Below, in pieces: positions 33,125 to 41,995 of a DNA stretch of 64,000 nucleotides (the first letter of the stretch is position 1; every line of letters begins with the position of its first letter). The notes beneath the pieces were generated by a model. That model was not told the origin of the DNA. It saw only the letters and a program-made list of their open reading frames with translations, and did not search any database. The DNA is from Fibrella forsythiae (GTDB taxonomy: Bacteria; Bacteroidota; Bacteroidia; Cytophagales; Spirosomataceae): contig NZ_JAFMYW010000003.1 in assembly GCF_017353175.1 (NCBI RefSeq), positions 496,001-560,000 of the forward strand. Reading direction: 5' to 3'. A program made the position numbers and the translations under genes.

Positions 33125-34777
33125 TTACTGTTTTTTAAGATCAGTGAATTTGCCGTAGACAGACAGTGTGTAATTGCCAATGCCCGAGCTATTACGATCT
33201 GGTTCAATCGTGATTTTGTACTGACCCTTCCGTACGTCCTTCAGGATGTAGTTATAGTTTTCGTAGAATGAATTGGCGGCCACTTGCGTACCGTTTGGAT
33301 CAGCCAGATAGATCGCACCTCGTATATCTGGCGACCGCAGCGAAATGTCCAGAATCGTGTTGTCGGTAGTTACATTTACCGTGTATACCGTTGGCGCGTT
33401 CTTACCACGATAGGTATCCGCAATAGTCGACGACTCAAATACGTACTGCTTCAGGTTCTGAACCTGACCAAAAATGTCAAGTGTGTATGTTCCGATAGCA
33501 TCACGGCTACCTGAACTTGCCCATAAGCCATACACGCCTTTGTTGAGCTTGTTGATTAAATACCGGGGTGTGCCAACAAAGGAATTGCGATCAACCTCTG
33601 CGCCGGAAGGGCCGATAAGCGTTAGCCATACAGGCATTTGTGCCGACTGCATGTTTATGTCTGTAACGGAATTGTCGGCTGTGACTTCAAATGTGTAATA
33701 ATGGTTCCGGGGCGTGAAAACGGTTCCACCTCCCCCTTCCGGCCCGAATGAAATATTGGCTGCTCGTCCATTCAGCGCCGGTATGCGGGTAAACTCTGAA
33801 CCAAACCCGCGGCCCTTGAGTACGTAATTACCAATGTCGTACCGCTGACCTGAACAAACCATGACCGTGTAGGTACCAGCGTTCACGACAATATCACCGG
33901 TTTGATTTCGACCAAAACCAGACCGATTGACCTCCTGACCAAGCGGATTGTAGATGTAAAACCCTACGTTAACATCTGACGAGGTCAGAGAAAGGGATAT
34001 TGGCTGGTTGTTGGTGGCTACGTCGAACGTGTAGAAATGGTTACGGGGTGTATACTCGTTACCTCCCCCGGTACCGTCGGTGGTGTTCCATCTTCCTGTT
34101 ATCTCTTTAACCACTGGTATCGTTACCGTCACGGTTACGTCAGCGCTGACGGTGGGCCAGTTACCATCTGTTACGGATAGTGAAAAAACATACGTACCCA
34201 GCAGATCCGGCGTAAATTCGGCAATGGGGCTGGTGGCATTCGTGATGGTCGCTGCGCTGCCCGTTGGTTTCGATTTGATCGTCCACAGGTAGGTTAGTTT
34301 ATCGCCGTCGGGGTCACTTGTTTTTGAGCCATCCAGGGTCACTTTTCGACCGGTTGATACGGTAGACGATACACCGGCATTAACCACTGGGGGCTTGCCC
34401 GGTATGGCAACCGTAACAGTTATTTCGCTTGACGTAGACAAACCACCCGAGGCGGTAACTGTTAGCACCAGCACATACGTACCTGGTTTGTCGGGTACAA
34501 AACCTGCTGTCAGGCTGGTTGGATTTGTAATAGTTGCCTTACTTCCGTCGGGTTGGCTTTTGATTGTCCACTTATAGGTCAGTGCCTGTCCCTGCGGGTC
34601 AGTTGATCCGCTGCCATCCAGCACAACCGAACTGCCCAGCGTTGCGCTCGTAGTAGTTGTAGCTACTTTAACGACCGGAGGCTGAGGAGGCGCAGGTTTG
34701 TCGGTCTGTTTGCAACTGGTAAACAGGGCAGCCAGTAGCACAAACGTGTAGATTAATGATGGACTTACCCATTTCAT
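33125..34777 (-). CDS. PKD- and pre-peptidase C-terminal domain lipoprotein
   Basis: With start at ATG 34777 the lipobox (LLAALFTSC, Cys22) fits and the protein is 550 residues. Two PKD domains follow (SVVLDGSGSTDPQGQALTYKWTI and KVTLDGSKTSDPDGDKLTYLWTI, about 40-220). Then come three bacterial pre-peptidase-type beta domains, each starting near HFYTFDV/HYYTFEV/VYTVNV and ending LKGRGFGSE, LDIFGQ and LSVYGKF. PKD and PPC domains bind carbohydrate or protein and often sit beside secreted enzymes. Here none is attached, so it is a binding or adhesive lipoprotein. It heads the second gene set of this block, and the 58 extra residues upstream of the ATG are not needed. Confidence 0.82.
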   Translation of the reverse strand: MKWVSPSLIYTFVLLAALFTSCKQTDKPAPPQPPVVKVATTTTSATLGSSVVLDGSGSTDPQGQALTYKWTIKSQPDGSKATITNPTSLTAGFVPDKPGTYVLVLTVTASGGLSTSSEITVTVAIPGKPPVVNAGVSSTVSTGRKVTLDGSKTSDPDGDKLTYLWTIKSKPTGSAATITNATSPIAEFTPDLLGTYVFSLSVTDGNWPTVSADVTVTVTIPVVKEITGRWNTTDGTGGGNEYTPRNHFYTFDVATNNQPISLSLTSSDVNVGFYIYNPLGQEVNRSGFGRNQTGDIVVNAGTYTVMVCSGQRYDIGNYVLKGRGFGSEFTRIPALNGRAANISFGPEGGGGTVFTPRNHYYTFEVTADNSVTDINMQSAQMPVWLTLIGPSGAEVDRNSFVGTPRYLINKLNKGVYGLWASSGSRDAIGTYTLDIFGQVQNLKQYVFESSTIADTYRGKNAPTVYTVNVTTDNTILDISLRSPDIRGAIYLADPNGTQVAANSFYENYNYILKDVRKGQYKITIEPDRNSSGIGNYTLSVYGKFTDLKKQ

Positions 34778-34945
34778 TATACGAAATACTACTGATGGGT
34801 TGCCTGAGTGAAAACTATTGATCGGCGTCATAGCTAACGTTTTTTGAGAATTGATAGAAGAAATAATGGTGTGGATAGAAACGGCATCAATCAGCTTGTT
34901 AGCTGAGCGGTATGGGCAAAGTACCTTGATACATGCCTCAGAATC

Positions 34946-34987
34946 AATCAAGGTTTTTGACCTTTTTTACTAGTAAAAACCTTGATT
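34946..34987 (-). terminator. AT-rich hairpin between the unknown 200-residue gene and the PKD gene
   Basis: AATCAAGGTTTTT (34946-34958) pairs exactly with AAAAACCTTGATT (34975-34987) around a 16-base loop. It lies 29 bases after the stop at 35016 and would terminate that gene on the minus strand, ahead of the PKD lipoprotein start at 34777. Confidence 0.65.
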
Positions 34988-35015
34988 GCTAGCCTGATAT
35001 ATCTGGTTGGAATAG

Positions 35016-35621
35016 TCAGAAATGGGTTACAGTGGTTGGGGTACGTTGTTTCAGTAGCCGGTCTGTCACATCCTTTACCAGTGTGCGGGCAAAGCGAAGC
35101 CATATACCCCGGCGCGAACCCACATAGAGTTGAAGTGTGGCCGTAACCTCGCCCACAGTAACCCGGTCTTCATAAATCAGCATTGGTAACACGTTGCGCT
35201 GCGCCTGCTGAATTTTTTGTACGAAAGAGCCACCCAGAATAAACGGCCGGCCTGTTTTGAGGGCGTCGCGGAGCATAGCGGCAAAAAATACCAGTCGATG
35301 AATTTCACGGAATGGCGATCGGTATTTCTTGAACCATATGGCTCCTATTTCTACCAGGTCGTTCTCGCACAGGTGAAGCGAAGCCAGCGATCGATCTTTG
35401 GCGGCCTCGCCCGGAGCTATAAAATAGCGGTGAGGTGGCACATCATTGATCACGTATCCGCCCAGATACACATCGGGCCGCGCCGTAAGAACGACAACTG
35501 TCACTTGCCGAACGCGCTGTAGATAGTCGGCAGATACTGTGACACCCAGAGAAGCAAGTTTGTAATCGGCACTGAACCGGGCCAATTCGGCAGGGGTCGT
35601 CAATTGTTTGGTTGTGAACAT
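35016..35621 (-). CDS. Unknown 201-residue protein downstream of the CHAT gene
   Basis: With start at ATG 35621 (MFTTKQLTTPAELARFSADYK) this is 201 residues. I recognise no domain. It has an alpha/beta pattern (VTVVVLTARPDVYLGGYVIN, YFIAPGEAAKDRSLASLHLCENDLVEIGAIWF) and a basic C-terminal third (IWLRFARTLVKDVTDRLLKQR). A GNAT-like fold is conceivable from the GGYVIND and LVFFAAMLRDA segments but not shown. No signal peptide, so it is probably cytoplasmic. It starts downstream of the CHAT terminator, and a hairpin ends it, so it may be its own unit. Confidence 0.6.
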   Translation of the reverse strand: MFTTKQLTTPAELARFSADYKLASLGVTVSADYLQRVRQVTVVVLTARPDVYLGGYVINDVPPHRYFIAPGEAAKDRSLASLHLCENDLVEIGAIWFKKYRSPFREIHRLVFFAAMLRDALKTGRPFILGGSFVQKIQQAQRNVLPMLIYEDRVTVGEVTATLQLYVGSRRGIWLRFARTLVKDVTDRLLKQRTPTTVTHF

Positions 35622-35690
35622 GGCAATCGAGGGATTTGGTCTCGATTTGCCCTTCACGTCATTTCGGAAAAGGTATACACGCACTCGAAA

Positions 35691-35726
35691 AAAAAACGGG
35701 ATGTCGTGGCTGACATCCCGTTTTTT
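35691..35726 (-). terminator. Intrinsic terminator of the sigma-caspase-CHAT operon
   Basis: AAAAAACGGGATGTC (35691-35705) pairs with GACATCCCGTTTTTT (35712-35726) with a six-base loop. On the minus strand it follows the CHAT stop by 25 bases and ends in a U run. Confidence 0.88.
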
Positions 35727-35751
35727 ACCTGCTACCAATACAAGCTATACC

Positions 35752-38436
35752 TCATTCAACCAGCACGAATGCCGCCCATATGGTTGGGTCGTCTACCTGC
35801 TTTTGCATATCGAGTTGTGCTGTCTTAAACGCCGAGCGTACGTCTTGACCTGCCTTCAGGTACGTATAGAAAAAGGTCATAAGTTGCTGGGTACGTATGT
35901 CATCAACGGGCCATAGGCTCATCAATAGTTTCTCGACTCCCGCCAGTCTGAACGATCGTTGCAGTCCGAATACACCTTCTGCGCCCCGAAGGTCCCCGAG
36001 GGCCGTTTCACACGCACTAAGTACAACAAGGCGAGTTTGGCTCAGGTCCTGATCAGCTACTTCATACGCTGTTAATACGCCGTCATCGCCTTCGGGCAAT
36101 TGAGTACCTGTTTGCCAAAGTCTGTTGGCACCTGCCATAGCCAACCCCGAGCGCATAAGTGCCTTGTCTATACCACCAGGTGATTTATTCTCTGACTCTG
36201 CCGGAATAAACAGACCATGGGTGGCCAGATGCAGAATAGCTGGTGAGTTGCCAGAGAACTGCCTGAATCGCTTCTCTGATGCATCAGTACCAATAGTTAG
36301 TACTGACTGGGGCAAAAGCCGATGAATCGCGGTCACTTCCTGTCTGGTTGCGTCGAGGTAAGGAAACGGGATTAGGTTACTCGTTTGAATTGCTTTTTGC
36401 AGGTACGTGTCCGATTCTTTTGCATCCTTGTTGTTGCCACTGGCCGACGTACCTGCGGGCTCATACCTGATGCCTCCCAAAAGAGCTACAGACATACCCG
36501 ATTGCCAGCGTAATGGCCTTATTCCCTGGGCAATCTGCCGGGTACTAAACAGTTGGTAGAGCTCATGCCGGCTATTGAGGTAACGTTTACTCGCGGGTGT
36601 TTTCGCCGTTGTTCCGGGTAATGGTATGGCCGCAAACGCTACCCGGTGCAGGAGGCCATCTGCCGAAAAGTAGACGCGATTGACGCCTTCAACTAATTTC
36701 TCAATGGGCTGCCACACCAATCTGTACAGCGAGTCGCCATAGGTGATGGTGCCAAACCGTGGGCCACGACTGGTATAGAGCGCTGTGGGCGTTTCACTAT
36801 CAGCCAGCAACTGCCTGAGCTGACTTTCTTTACCAAGCCTCACAAAACGCGGGTAGGTGTAGCCAGGGCGAATGACCATGGCGGCATAAAGAATGCTATC
36901 GCCATTGTAATTTGCAGTAGCTATATATGCATTGTATCGAACAAAAGTTACGCTAGCCTGAGCCGGTGCGAGCTTGCGTTGTATATGCTTCCAGTCTAAT
37001 TGTGTACGTACCCTAAGGTCGTTGTATACGCTCGACAACCGGGCTAATTGCCGTTCGACAAGGTCAACTTCAGCAGACAGGGTAGTTTGCTGCTGAGTTG
37101 ACGAACCGATTATCTGCCTTTTTAAGTCAACAGATTGATTATAAAGCCGAACAAGCGATGTATCGCCACTTTTTCGAATCACGTTTCGAAGTTGGCGCGC
37201 ATCATCGAGCAATAAACCGTTCATGTATAGAGCGGCATTATAACTTAACTGCTGCATTAGTGAGTCTTCATCATGCTCGATTATAGACGAAGTAAATGAG
37301 ATCGTATTGTTGAAAATAAGTGCTCCGTCTTTTGCATATAACTCCTTTTGTTTTTCTGAAATAAAACCGAAATTTTTCGCCTGAATGTGTTGCACGATAT
37401 CAATAGCTTCACTCAGCAACGGAGCCACAAGTTTATGTTTGCCCATTGTCATATACAGCGAAGATAGATCATTCTCGGAACGAGCTACAAGTATGTCTTT
37501 GGCTAAACCTATTTCTTTGGTAATTCTCAGCGCTTCTAATCGGTGTTCGGCCGAGCGGGTGTATGTTGTGGAATCCTGCCTGTAAAGACTCGCTATCATG
37601 TTATGAACAATCGCAACTGGCATACTCGTTGGGCCAAATTGTGCTTTCGCTAGCGCCAATGAGGTCTTGAATGATATATCGGCCATCTGATGTTTACCTA
37701 GCCTCACATAGGCCTGGCCTCGATCTGTCTTAAGACGCCACAACGAAGGATGTTTGCCCTCAAACCAGTGGGCAATAAATGCCTCAGCATCCGTAATTTC
37801 AGCTAGTATTTCGTCTGTATATCCTAAAATGCCTAATTCTGGTACCATGTTTAGCACGGCAGAAATATAGCCGGGATGAGCCGCTTTTTTATAGTAAGAA
37901 ATCGCTTTCCTGAAAAATATAAGCGACTGTTCGGGGTCATTTAATCGACCATATACGCCACCTAATCCATTATTAATTGCAGCATCAAGTTCTTTGTATT
38001 GACCATTAAAATTAGTAGTAAGCAGCTTGTTCGCTTTGTCGAAAAATTGAAGCGCTTCCCCTGGTTGGTCCATGTCGAGATATGTATCACCTGCTGTAAT
38101 TAACGTAGCTATCTGGCCCGGATCGTTTGGGTAGTGGTCATAGATCGCCAGCGCTTCATTCAATATGAATACTGCCTTTGACGCACGTTGTGATTTCTGG
38201 TATAAAGCTCCTTTTTGTGAAAGAAAAAAAGCGGTCAAAACTGGCTGGTCTGCGTATTTTTCCGTTGCTACTTTAAGGCCAAAATCAATCATTTTTTCGG
38301 CTTGGTCGAAGTCGTTGGAAGCTATAGCGTTCTGTATCTGGCTATTCAGCGTTTTTAATCCCTGCGCCTTCAGGCTGACAGGCTTGACCACAACCAGCAG
38401 GAGTGTCAGGGCTAGTATTCGTACCATCTGATTCAT
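35752..38436 (-). CDS. Exported TPR-CHAT cysteine peptidase-like protein
   Basis: This 894-residue protein has a signal peptide (MNQMVRILALTLLLVVVKPVSLKAQ), an N-terminal TPR region (about 30-360, with repeats such as LFLSQKGALYQKSQRASKAVFILNEALAIY), a central helical region, and a C-terminal CHAT domain (about 590-894). The catalytic dyad is present: His740 in LHLATHGLF and Cys809 in LSACETALGDLRGAEGV. CHAT peptidases are separase-like clan CD proteases; related ones act in Craspase and in gasdermin defence, mostly in the cytoplasm, while this one looks periplasmic. It is six bases downstream of the caspase gene, so the two are co-translated. Natural substrate unknown. Confidence 0.9.
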   Translation of the reverse strand: MNQMVRILALTLLLVVVKPVSLKAQGLKTLNSQIQNAIASNDFDQAEKMIDFGLKVATEKYADQPVLTAFFLSQKGALYQKSQRASKAVFILNEALAIYDHYPNDPGQIATLITAGDTYLDMDQPGEALQFFDKANKLLTTNFNGQYKELDAAINNGLGGVYGRLNDPEQSLIFFRKAISYYKKAAHPGYISAVLNMVPELGILGYTDEILAEITDAEAFIAHWFEGKHPSLWRLKTDRGQAYVRLGKHQMADISFKTSLALAKAQFGPTSMPVAIVHNMIASLYRQDSTTYTRSAEHRLEALRITKEIGLAKDILVARSENDLSSLYMTMGKHKLVAPLLSEAIDIVQHIQAKNFGFISEKQKELYAKDGALIFNNTISFTSSIIEHDEDSLMQQLSYNAALYMNGLLLDDARQLRNVIRKSGDTSLVRLYNQSVDLKRQIIGSSTQQQTTLSAEVDLVERQLARLSSVYNDLRVRTQLDWKHIQRKLAPAQASVTFVRYNAYIATANYNGDSILYAAMVIRPGYTYPRFVRLGKESQLRQLLADSETPTALYTSRGPRFGTITYGDSLYRLVWQPIEKLVEGVNRVYFSADGLLHRVAFAAIPLPGTTAKTPASKRYLNSRHELYQLFSTRQIAQGIRPLRWQSGMSVALLGGIRYEPAGTSASGNNKDAKESDTYLQKAIQTSNLIPFPYLDATRQEVTAIHRLLPQSVLTIGTDASEKRFRQFSGNSPAILHLATHGLFIPAESENKSPGGIDKALMRSGLAMAGANRLWQTGTQLPEGDDGVLTAYEVADQDLSQTRLVVLSACETALGDLRGAEGVFGLQRSFRLAGVEKLLMSLWPVDDIRTQQLMTFFYTYLKAGQDVRSAFKTAQLDMQKQVDDPTIWAAFVLVE

Positions 38437-38442
38437 AAACGT

Positions 38443-40362
38443 TTAGTGTTTAGGGGCAGCTACCCAGAACTGAAACAGGCCGGTACCTGCCTCGTTGAGC
38501 AGTAACGACTGGGCTGGACTGCCCCGAAGCCGGGAAGCTACCAGTATGGATAAGGGATGATGCTCAGCGCCGACATCTGAACGGGCACCTCGGGTTTGAA
38601 CCGTTGCTTTGAGGGCAACGGGTGTGCGTGACAGTAGCAGTTTATACGTTTCCAGACCCATCGGCGGAGTGATTTCACGCATTGGAAACGAACGGCTTTC
38701 GCCCGGTTTTAGTCCTAATGAAGCAGCCGGATACCTGTTATTGGGGATTCCTACAGAAATGCCAGCATCGGGCAGAATGTCGATTAATGAAAAATAAAAC
38801 GGCGACGTACCTACATTGCTGACCGTGAGCCAGGCCTGCTGATCGGTGCGCAAAACCGGCAATCCATTCAGTAACTCGATGGGTAACCGTGTCTGGATGG
38901 TGTCACGATTGGGGTAAAGCCGCACTGGAACCAACTCAACGGCTACCTGCATTGCCGGATTTATGATGTCCATGTCGCGTAGCCAGTTAGCTTGTGCGTG
39001 CGCCTTCACGCGGGTTGCCAGAGTAGCTGTTTCCGTAACCGGGAATCGCTCGATCAATAGCCCGTCTGTTGCCTGGTAAAGCCCAATCCATTGTTCGTTA
39101 GAACGAATCAGCCAGTCGGCCCCGTCGTTAACTAATTGAATGCCGGGTACTTGTTGCAGCACCATGTTGAGTTCCTGCCGTTGCCTTGCGTTGCTGAATC
39201 CGAACAGGGTAACGCGGGCCGACCCTGGCTGAAGAGCCTGGGTTGCCAGGTCTGTTTGAATCGTTATTGAATCATGATCTGGCACAGGATTAAGCAGTTC
39301 AATAACTGATTCTAGCGGTGTTGCCTGAACTACCTGACCTGTCAGTAGCTGTGGGGCGTCGTCGCCGCGGCTTAGTTTGACCGAAATAGTTGACCCCTTC
39401 GTGTAACCCAGGATCATGCCTTTCATGAGCCGAAACCGTTTCGTGGCCTCCAGTTTAACGCGGGTCAACAGGCTGGGAATGACAAGGTCACCACCCAGTA
39501 ATAGGGCTGTCGAATCGCCTTCTATTGTAGGATTCTGCAGGGTCAGCTTGCGTTTTAGCTGTTGTTTAATCTGCCCGAATAAGGTCAGGTACGTTGTCTG
39601 ATCATTGATCGACTGCATGGCCTTATTAAAAAAGAGCGACACTGGGCCTACCCACTGGTTGTCGTCATCACGGATCTCGTATTGCTTTTGGCTGGCCTGT
39701 GCGCCAGAAATCATGACAACGTTACCGACTGGTCGGGCTGTTCGGGTTGTTGACTTGGGGCGATCGAACCAGCCTGATCCTGGTTCGTTGATTGGAAAGG
39801 CCGTGCGTCCGATGTTGTCTGTCCGGATACGGGCCTGCCCTCGAGACAGGCTTCCCGAATGGCAGGCGTCGATTAAAATGAGTACGTGTCCCTGTTTCCC
39901 CAGCACATTGCGAAGCCGGTCAAGGTATTCCCCCAGTTCATCATCACGAATCAGCAGGTTTGATCGATTATAGGCGGCAGTAGTTGGGAGCGGAGCATCG
40001 TAGGGAACCAGGGCTTCATCTTTTTGATCCAGGGTCTCATCGCCGTTCTGATCTGGCAATTGTGTACCATGTCCACCATAATGAATGATGACTTTATCGC
40101 CTGGTTTGCAGTGGTTTATCAGATCGCCAAGCGCTTTTCGAATGGCTTTTGCGCTGGCCTGGCGATCCTGCAGAATGAGCACATCTGTAAACGCCTGCTG
40201 CTGCAGCGTCTGGGTCATCCAGTAGCGGTCGCGGGCGGTGTGCAGGCTGTCGCGCCCTGGCGGGTAATGGCCTATCTCGATTAGTAATGCCCGCTTTGTG
40301 GCCCATGCCAGCTCGGTGGCACAAAGCACAAGTAGCCCTGTCAGCAACACATATCTGATCAT
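38443..40362 (-). CDS. Exported caspase-family (metacaspase-like) protease with DUF4384-like C-terminus
   Basis: This 639-residue protein has a signal peptide (MIRYVLLTGLLVLCATELAWA) and a p20-like caspase domain (about 22-260) with the dyad His98 in IIHYGGHGTQ and Cys167 in LILIDACHSGSL. The central region (about 270-480) is of unclear fold. The C-terminal 150 residues (VPVRLYPNRDTIQTRLPIELL, AWLTVSNVGTSPFYFSLIDILPDAGISVGIPNN, PPMGLETYKLLLSR) resemble DUF4384, a domain found beside caspases and kinases. It cleaves after Lys or Arg if like metacaspases, which is inference. It is the third gene of the sigma operon. Confidence 0.9.
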   Translation of the reverse strand: MIRYVLLTGLLVLCATELAWATKRALLIEIGHYPPGRDSLHTARDRYWMTQTLQQQAFTDVLILQDRQASAKAIRKALGDLINHCKPGDKVIIHYGGHGTQLPDQNGDETLDQKDEALVPYDAPLPTTAAYNRSNLLIRDDELGEYLDRLRNVLGKQGHVLILIDACHSGSLSRGQARIRTDNIGRTAFPINEPGSGWFDRPKSTTRTARPVGNVVMISGAQASQKQYEIRDDDNQWVGPVSLFFNKAMQSINDQTTYLTLFGQIKQQLKRKLTLQNPTIEGDSTALLLGGDLVIPSLLTRVKLEATKRFRLMKGMILGYTKGSTISVKLSRGDDAPQLLTGQVVQATPLESVIELLNPVPDHDSITIQTDLATQALQPGSARVTLFGFSNARQRQELNMVLQQVPGIQLVNDGADWLIRSNEQWIGLYQATDGLLIERFPVTETATLATRVKAHAQANWLRDMDIINPAMQVAVELVPVRLYPNRDTIQTRLPIELLNGLPVLRTDQQAWLTVSNVGTSPFYFSLIDILPDAGISVGIPNNRYPAASLGLKPGESRSFPMREITPPMGLETYKLLLSRTPVALKATVQTRGARSDVGAEHHPLSILVASRLRGSPAQSLLLNEAGTGLFQFWVAAPKH

Positions 40363-40367
40363 ACCCG

Positions 40368-41087
40368 TCAGCGTAGTTTTTCCAACACGTCAGTGGCCCA
40401 TTCTCTGTATGGGTGCGTATTATTGTCACTAATAACCTGTAGTGTTTGCCGGGCTTTTGTGGTATCGCCGGTTTTGAGGTAAGCCAGTGCTATGTACCAG
40501 TCGGCTCGTTGCCGCAGACTGAGATCGGGCGACTGGCTGACGCTACTGAGCGCAGGTATGGCGTCGTTTGGGCGGCTCATAGCCAGAAGGGTTATGCCCC
40601 GGTAGTAGGAAACAAGGCCTAGCGAGTCGGGGGGAATGCTGGTCAGCAGACGAAGTGCTTCCGGGTAGTGTTCAGCATAATACTCGGCGCGGGCCGCTGC
40701 CAGACCGGCTGGCTGAACAGCATCTTCACGTGCGTTGGGTTCTGGTTCATAATACGCCATAAACGCCTGTTCAGGCGTGAGCGTTTGCGTAGATTGATAC
40801 CAGAAGAAGCCACCGGTAAACGCCAGGCATAGCAGCACAAATGCGCTGGCATACCGAACCGTTCGGCGAAGTCGCTGCTGCCTGCCAATGCCGGTTCGCA
40901 TGGCGGCTAGCTGGCGTTGCATGACCACCGCATCCAGCCCATCCTGAATCTGTTGTTGGATATCAACTTCCTGTCTAAGCTCAGCGTCCTGGTTCATACG
41001 TTCCATGAAAACCTGCCGTTCAGTGGGGCTCATCCGTTTGTTCAGATAAGCGTCTATTTCATTGAATAAGTCGTTGGAAAGGTCCAT
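40368..41087 (-). CDS. Membrane anti-sigma-like protein with TPR-type tail
   Basis: This 239-residue protein has an N-terminal helical domain of about 75 residues (FNEIDAYLNKRMSPTERQVFMERMNQDAELRQEVDIQQ), typical of zinc-free anti-sigma factors in Bacteroidota, one membrane helix (YASAFVLLCLAFTGGFFWY), and an exported tail of TPR-like helix pairs (AARAEYYAEHYPEALRLLTSI, YYRGITLLAMSRPNDAIPALS, WYIALAYLKTGDTTKARQTLQ). It lies 14 bases after the sigma factor and five before the caspase. The likely job is to hold the sigma factor in response to an envelope signal sensed by the tail. The assignment rests on layout, not on a named domain. Confidence 0.72.
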   Translation of the reverse strand: MDLSNDLFNEIDAYLNKRMSPTERQVFMERMNQDAELRQEVDIQQQIQDGLDAVVMQRQLAAMRTGIGRQQRLRRTVRYASAFVLLCLAFTGGFFWYQSTQTLTPEQAFMAYYEPEPNAREDAVQPAGLAAARAEYYAEHYPEALRLLTSIPPDSLGLVSYYRGITLLAMSRPNDAIPALSSVSQSPDLSLRQRADWYIALAYLKTGDTTKARQTLQVISDNNTHPYREWATDVLEKLR

Positions 41088-41101
41088 TTGCGCTTCGTTT
41101 G

Positions 41102-41839
41102 CTAGGATGAAGTAGACTCACCACTAACCGATGTAGTTGAATCACCGGTATTGTTTCCTGTTGCTCTGTTTGGCCGAATCAGAATATTCAATTTAAGCAG
41201 TTCAGCTTTCAACTCGATCCGGCATCGGTAAACGCCAGTTTTAACTGATTTAGGGTCGATTTTCAATTCGCTGGCAATCTCATCGTACGATAACCCCATT
41301 CGCGACAGGAGCAATTTTTGCTGACAGGTAACTGAAAGGGTGGCCAGCGCCCGCTCGACTGCTTCATTAATAAGCATGTACTCAAGCTCCGATTCAACCT
41401 GTATGCCTGCCTGTGCCAATACTGGCTGAAGATCATCGGCGTGGAGTAAAGGCATTTGCAAGTCTTTCTTCAGGTACGTTGTGAGCCGGAATCGAACACC
41501 CAGTTTAATATAATTGGCCATATGCGGTTCATCGGTCAATCGTAATTTTCCGGTATTGATCCGCTGGTGCATCGTTACAAAAACCCGATCCAGCGCTTCG
41601 GCAGCCCGCTCTTCATCGCGCAGTTTAAATCGTCGCGCTTCAGACGAAGCCACCTTAAGGTAACGGTCATACAAACACTGGAAAGCCCGGTTACGAATCA
41701 GCTCGTTTGAATTGCCCACGGCCTCATGTAGTTCCTGAAATGTACTAAACCGGGCACAGGGCTTCGTGTCGCCAACGAGCAATGCCCGGATCCGATCGAA
41801 ATAAAAGCGGGCCGAACGATCAATAGGTTTCGAGGGCAT
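41102..41839 (-). CDS. ECF-type sigma-70 family factor
   Basis: With start at ATG 41839 this is 245 residues. A region 2-like part spans about 30-130 (ERAAEALDRVFVTMHQRINTGKLRLTDEPHMANYIKLGVRFRLTTYLKKDL) and a region 4 helix-turn-helix near 155-205 (ALATLSVTCQQKLLLSRMGLSYDEIASELKIDPKSVKTGVYRCRIELK). The C-terminal 35 residues are Ser/Thr-rich. Such sigma factors in this phylum usually control the genes right beside them. The next gene looks like its anti-sigma partner, and caspase and CHAT genes follow within a few bases. Confidence 0.85.
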   Translation of the reverse strand: MPSKPIDRSARFYFDRIRALLVGDTKPCARFSTFQELHEAVGNSNELIRNRAFQCLYDRYLKVASSEARRFKLRDEERAAEALDRVFVTMHQRINTGKLRLTDEPHMANYIKLGVRFRLTTYLKKDLQMPLLHADDLQPVLAQAGIQVESELEYMLINEAVERALATLSVTCQQKLLLSRMGLSYDEIASELKIDPKSVKTGVYRCRIELKAELLKLNILIRPNRATGNNTGDSTTSVSGESTSS

Positions 41840-41869
41840 AAACAAACAGCATCACACTATCATCAGGTA

Positions 41870-41894
41870 AATGCGGCCATAAAATTGCCGCATT
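41870..41894. promoter_or_regulatory. Palindrome in the sigma/histidine kinase divergent gap (operator candidate)
   Basis: AATGCGGC and GCCGCATT are separated by nine bases. It lies 30 bases upstream of the sigma gene start and about 100 from the kinase start. Confidence 0.4.
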
Positions 41895-41909
41895 AAGAAA
41901 GGCCAGTCA

Positions 41910-41926
41910 ATAAAGGGAACCTTTAT
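41910..41926. promoter_or_regulatory. Second palindrome in the same divergent gap
   Basis: ATAAAGG, three bases, CCTTTAT. It is near the middle of the 156-base gap (41840-41995). No TAnnTTTG box is obvious here, consistent with alternative sigma or regulator control. Confidence 0.35.
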
Positions 41927-41995
41927 AAACAGCCATTGTATGGGCTTGATCGTTTGATTGTTTTGTATTTTTCGGATGTTTCTTCCACTCCCGTT

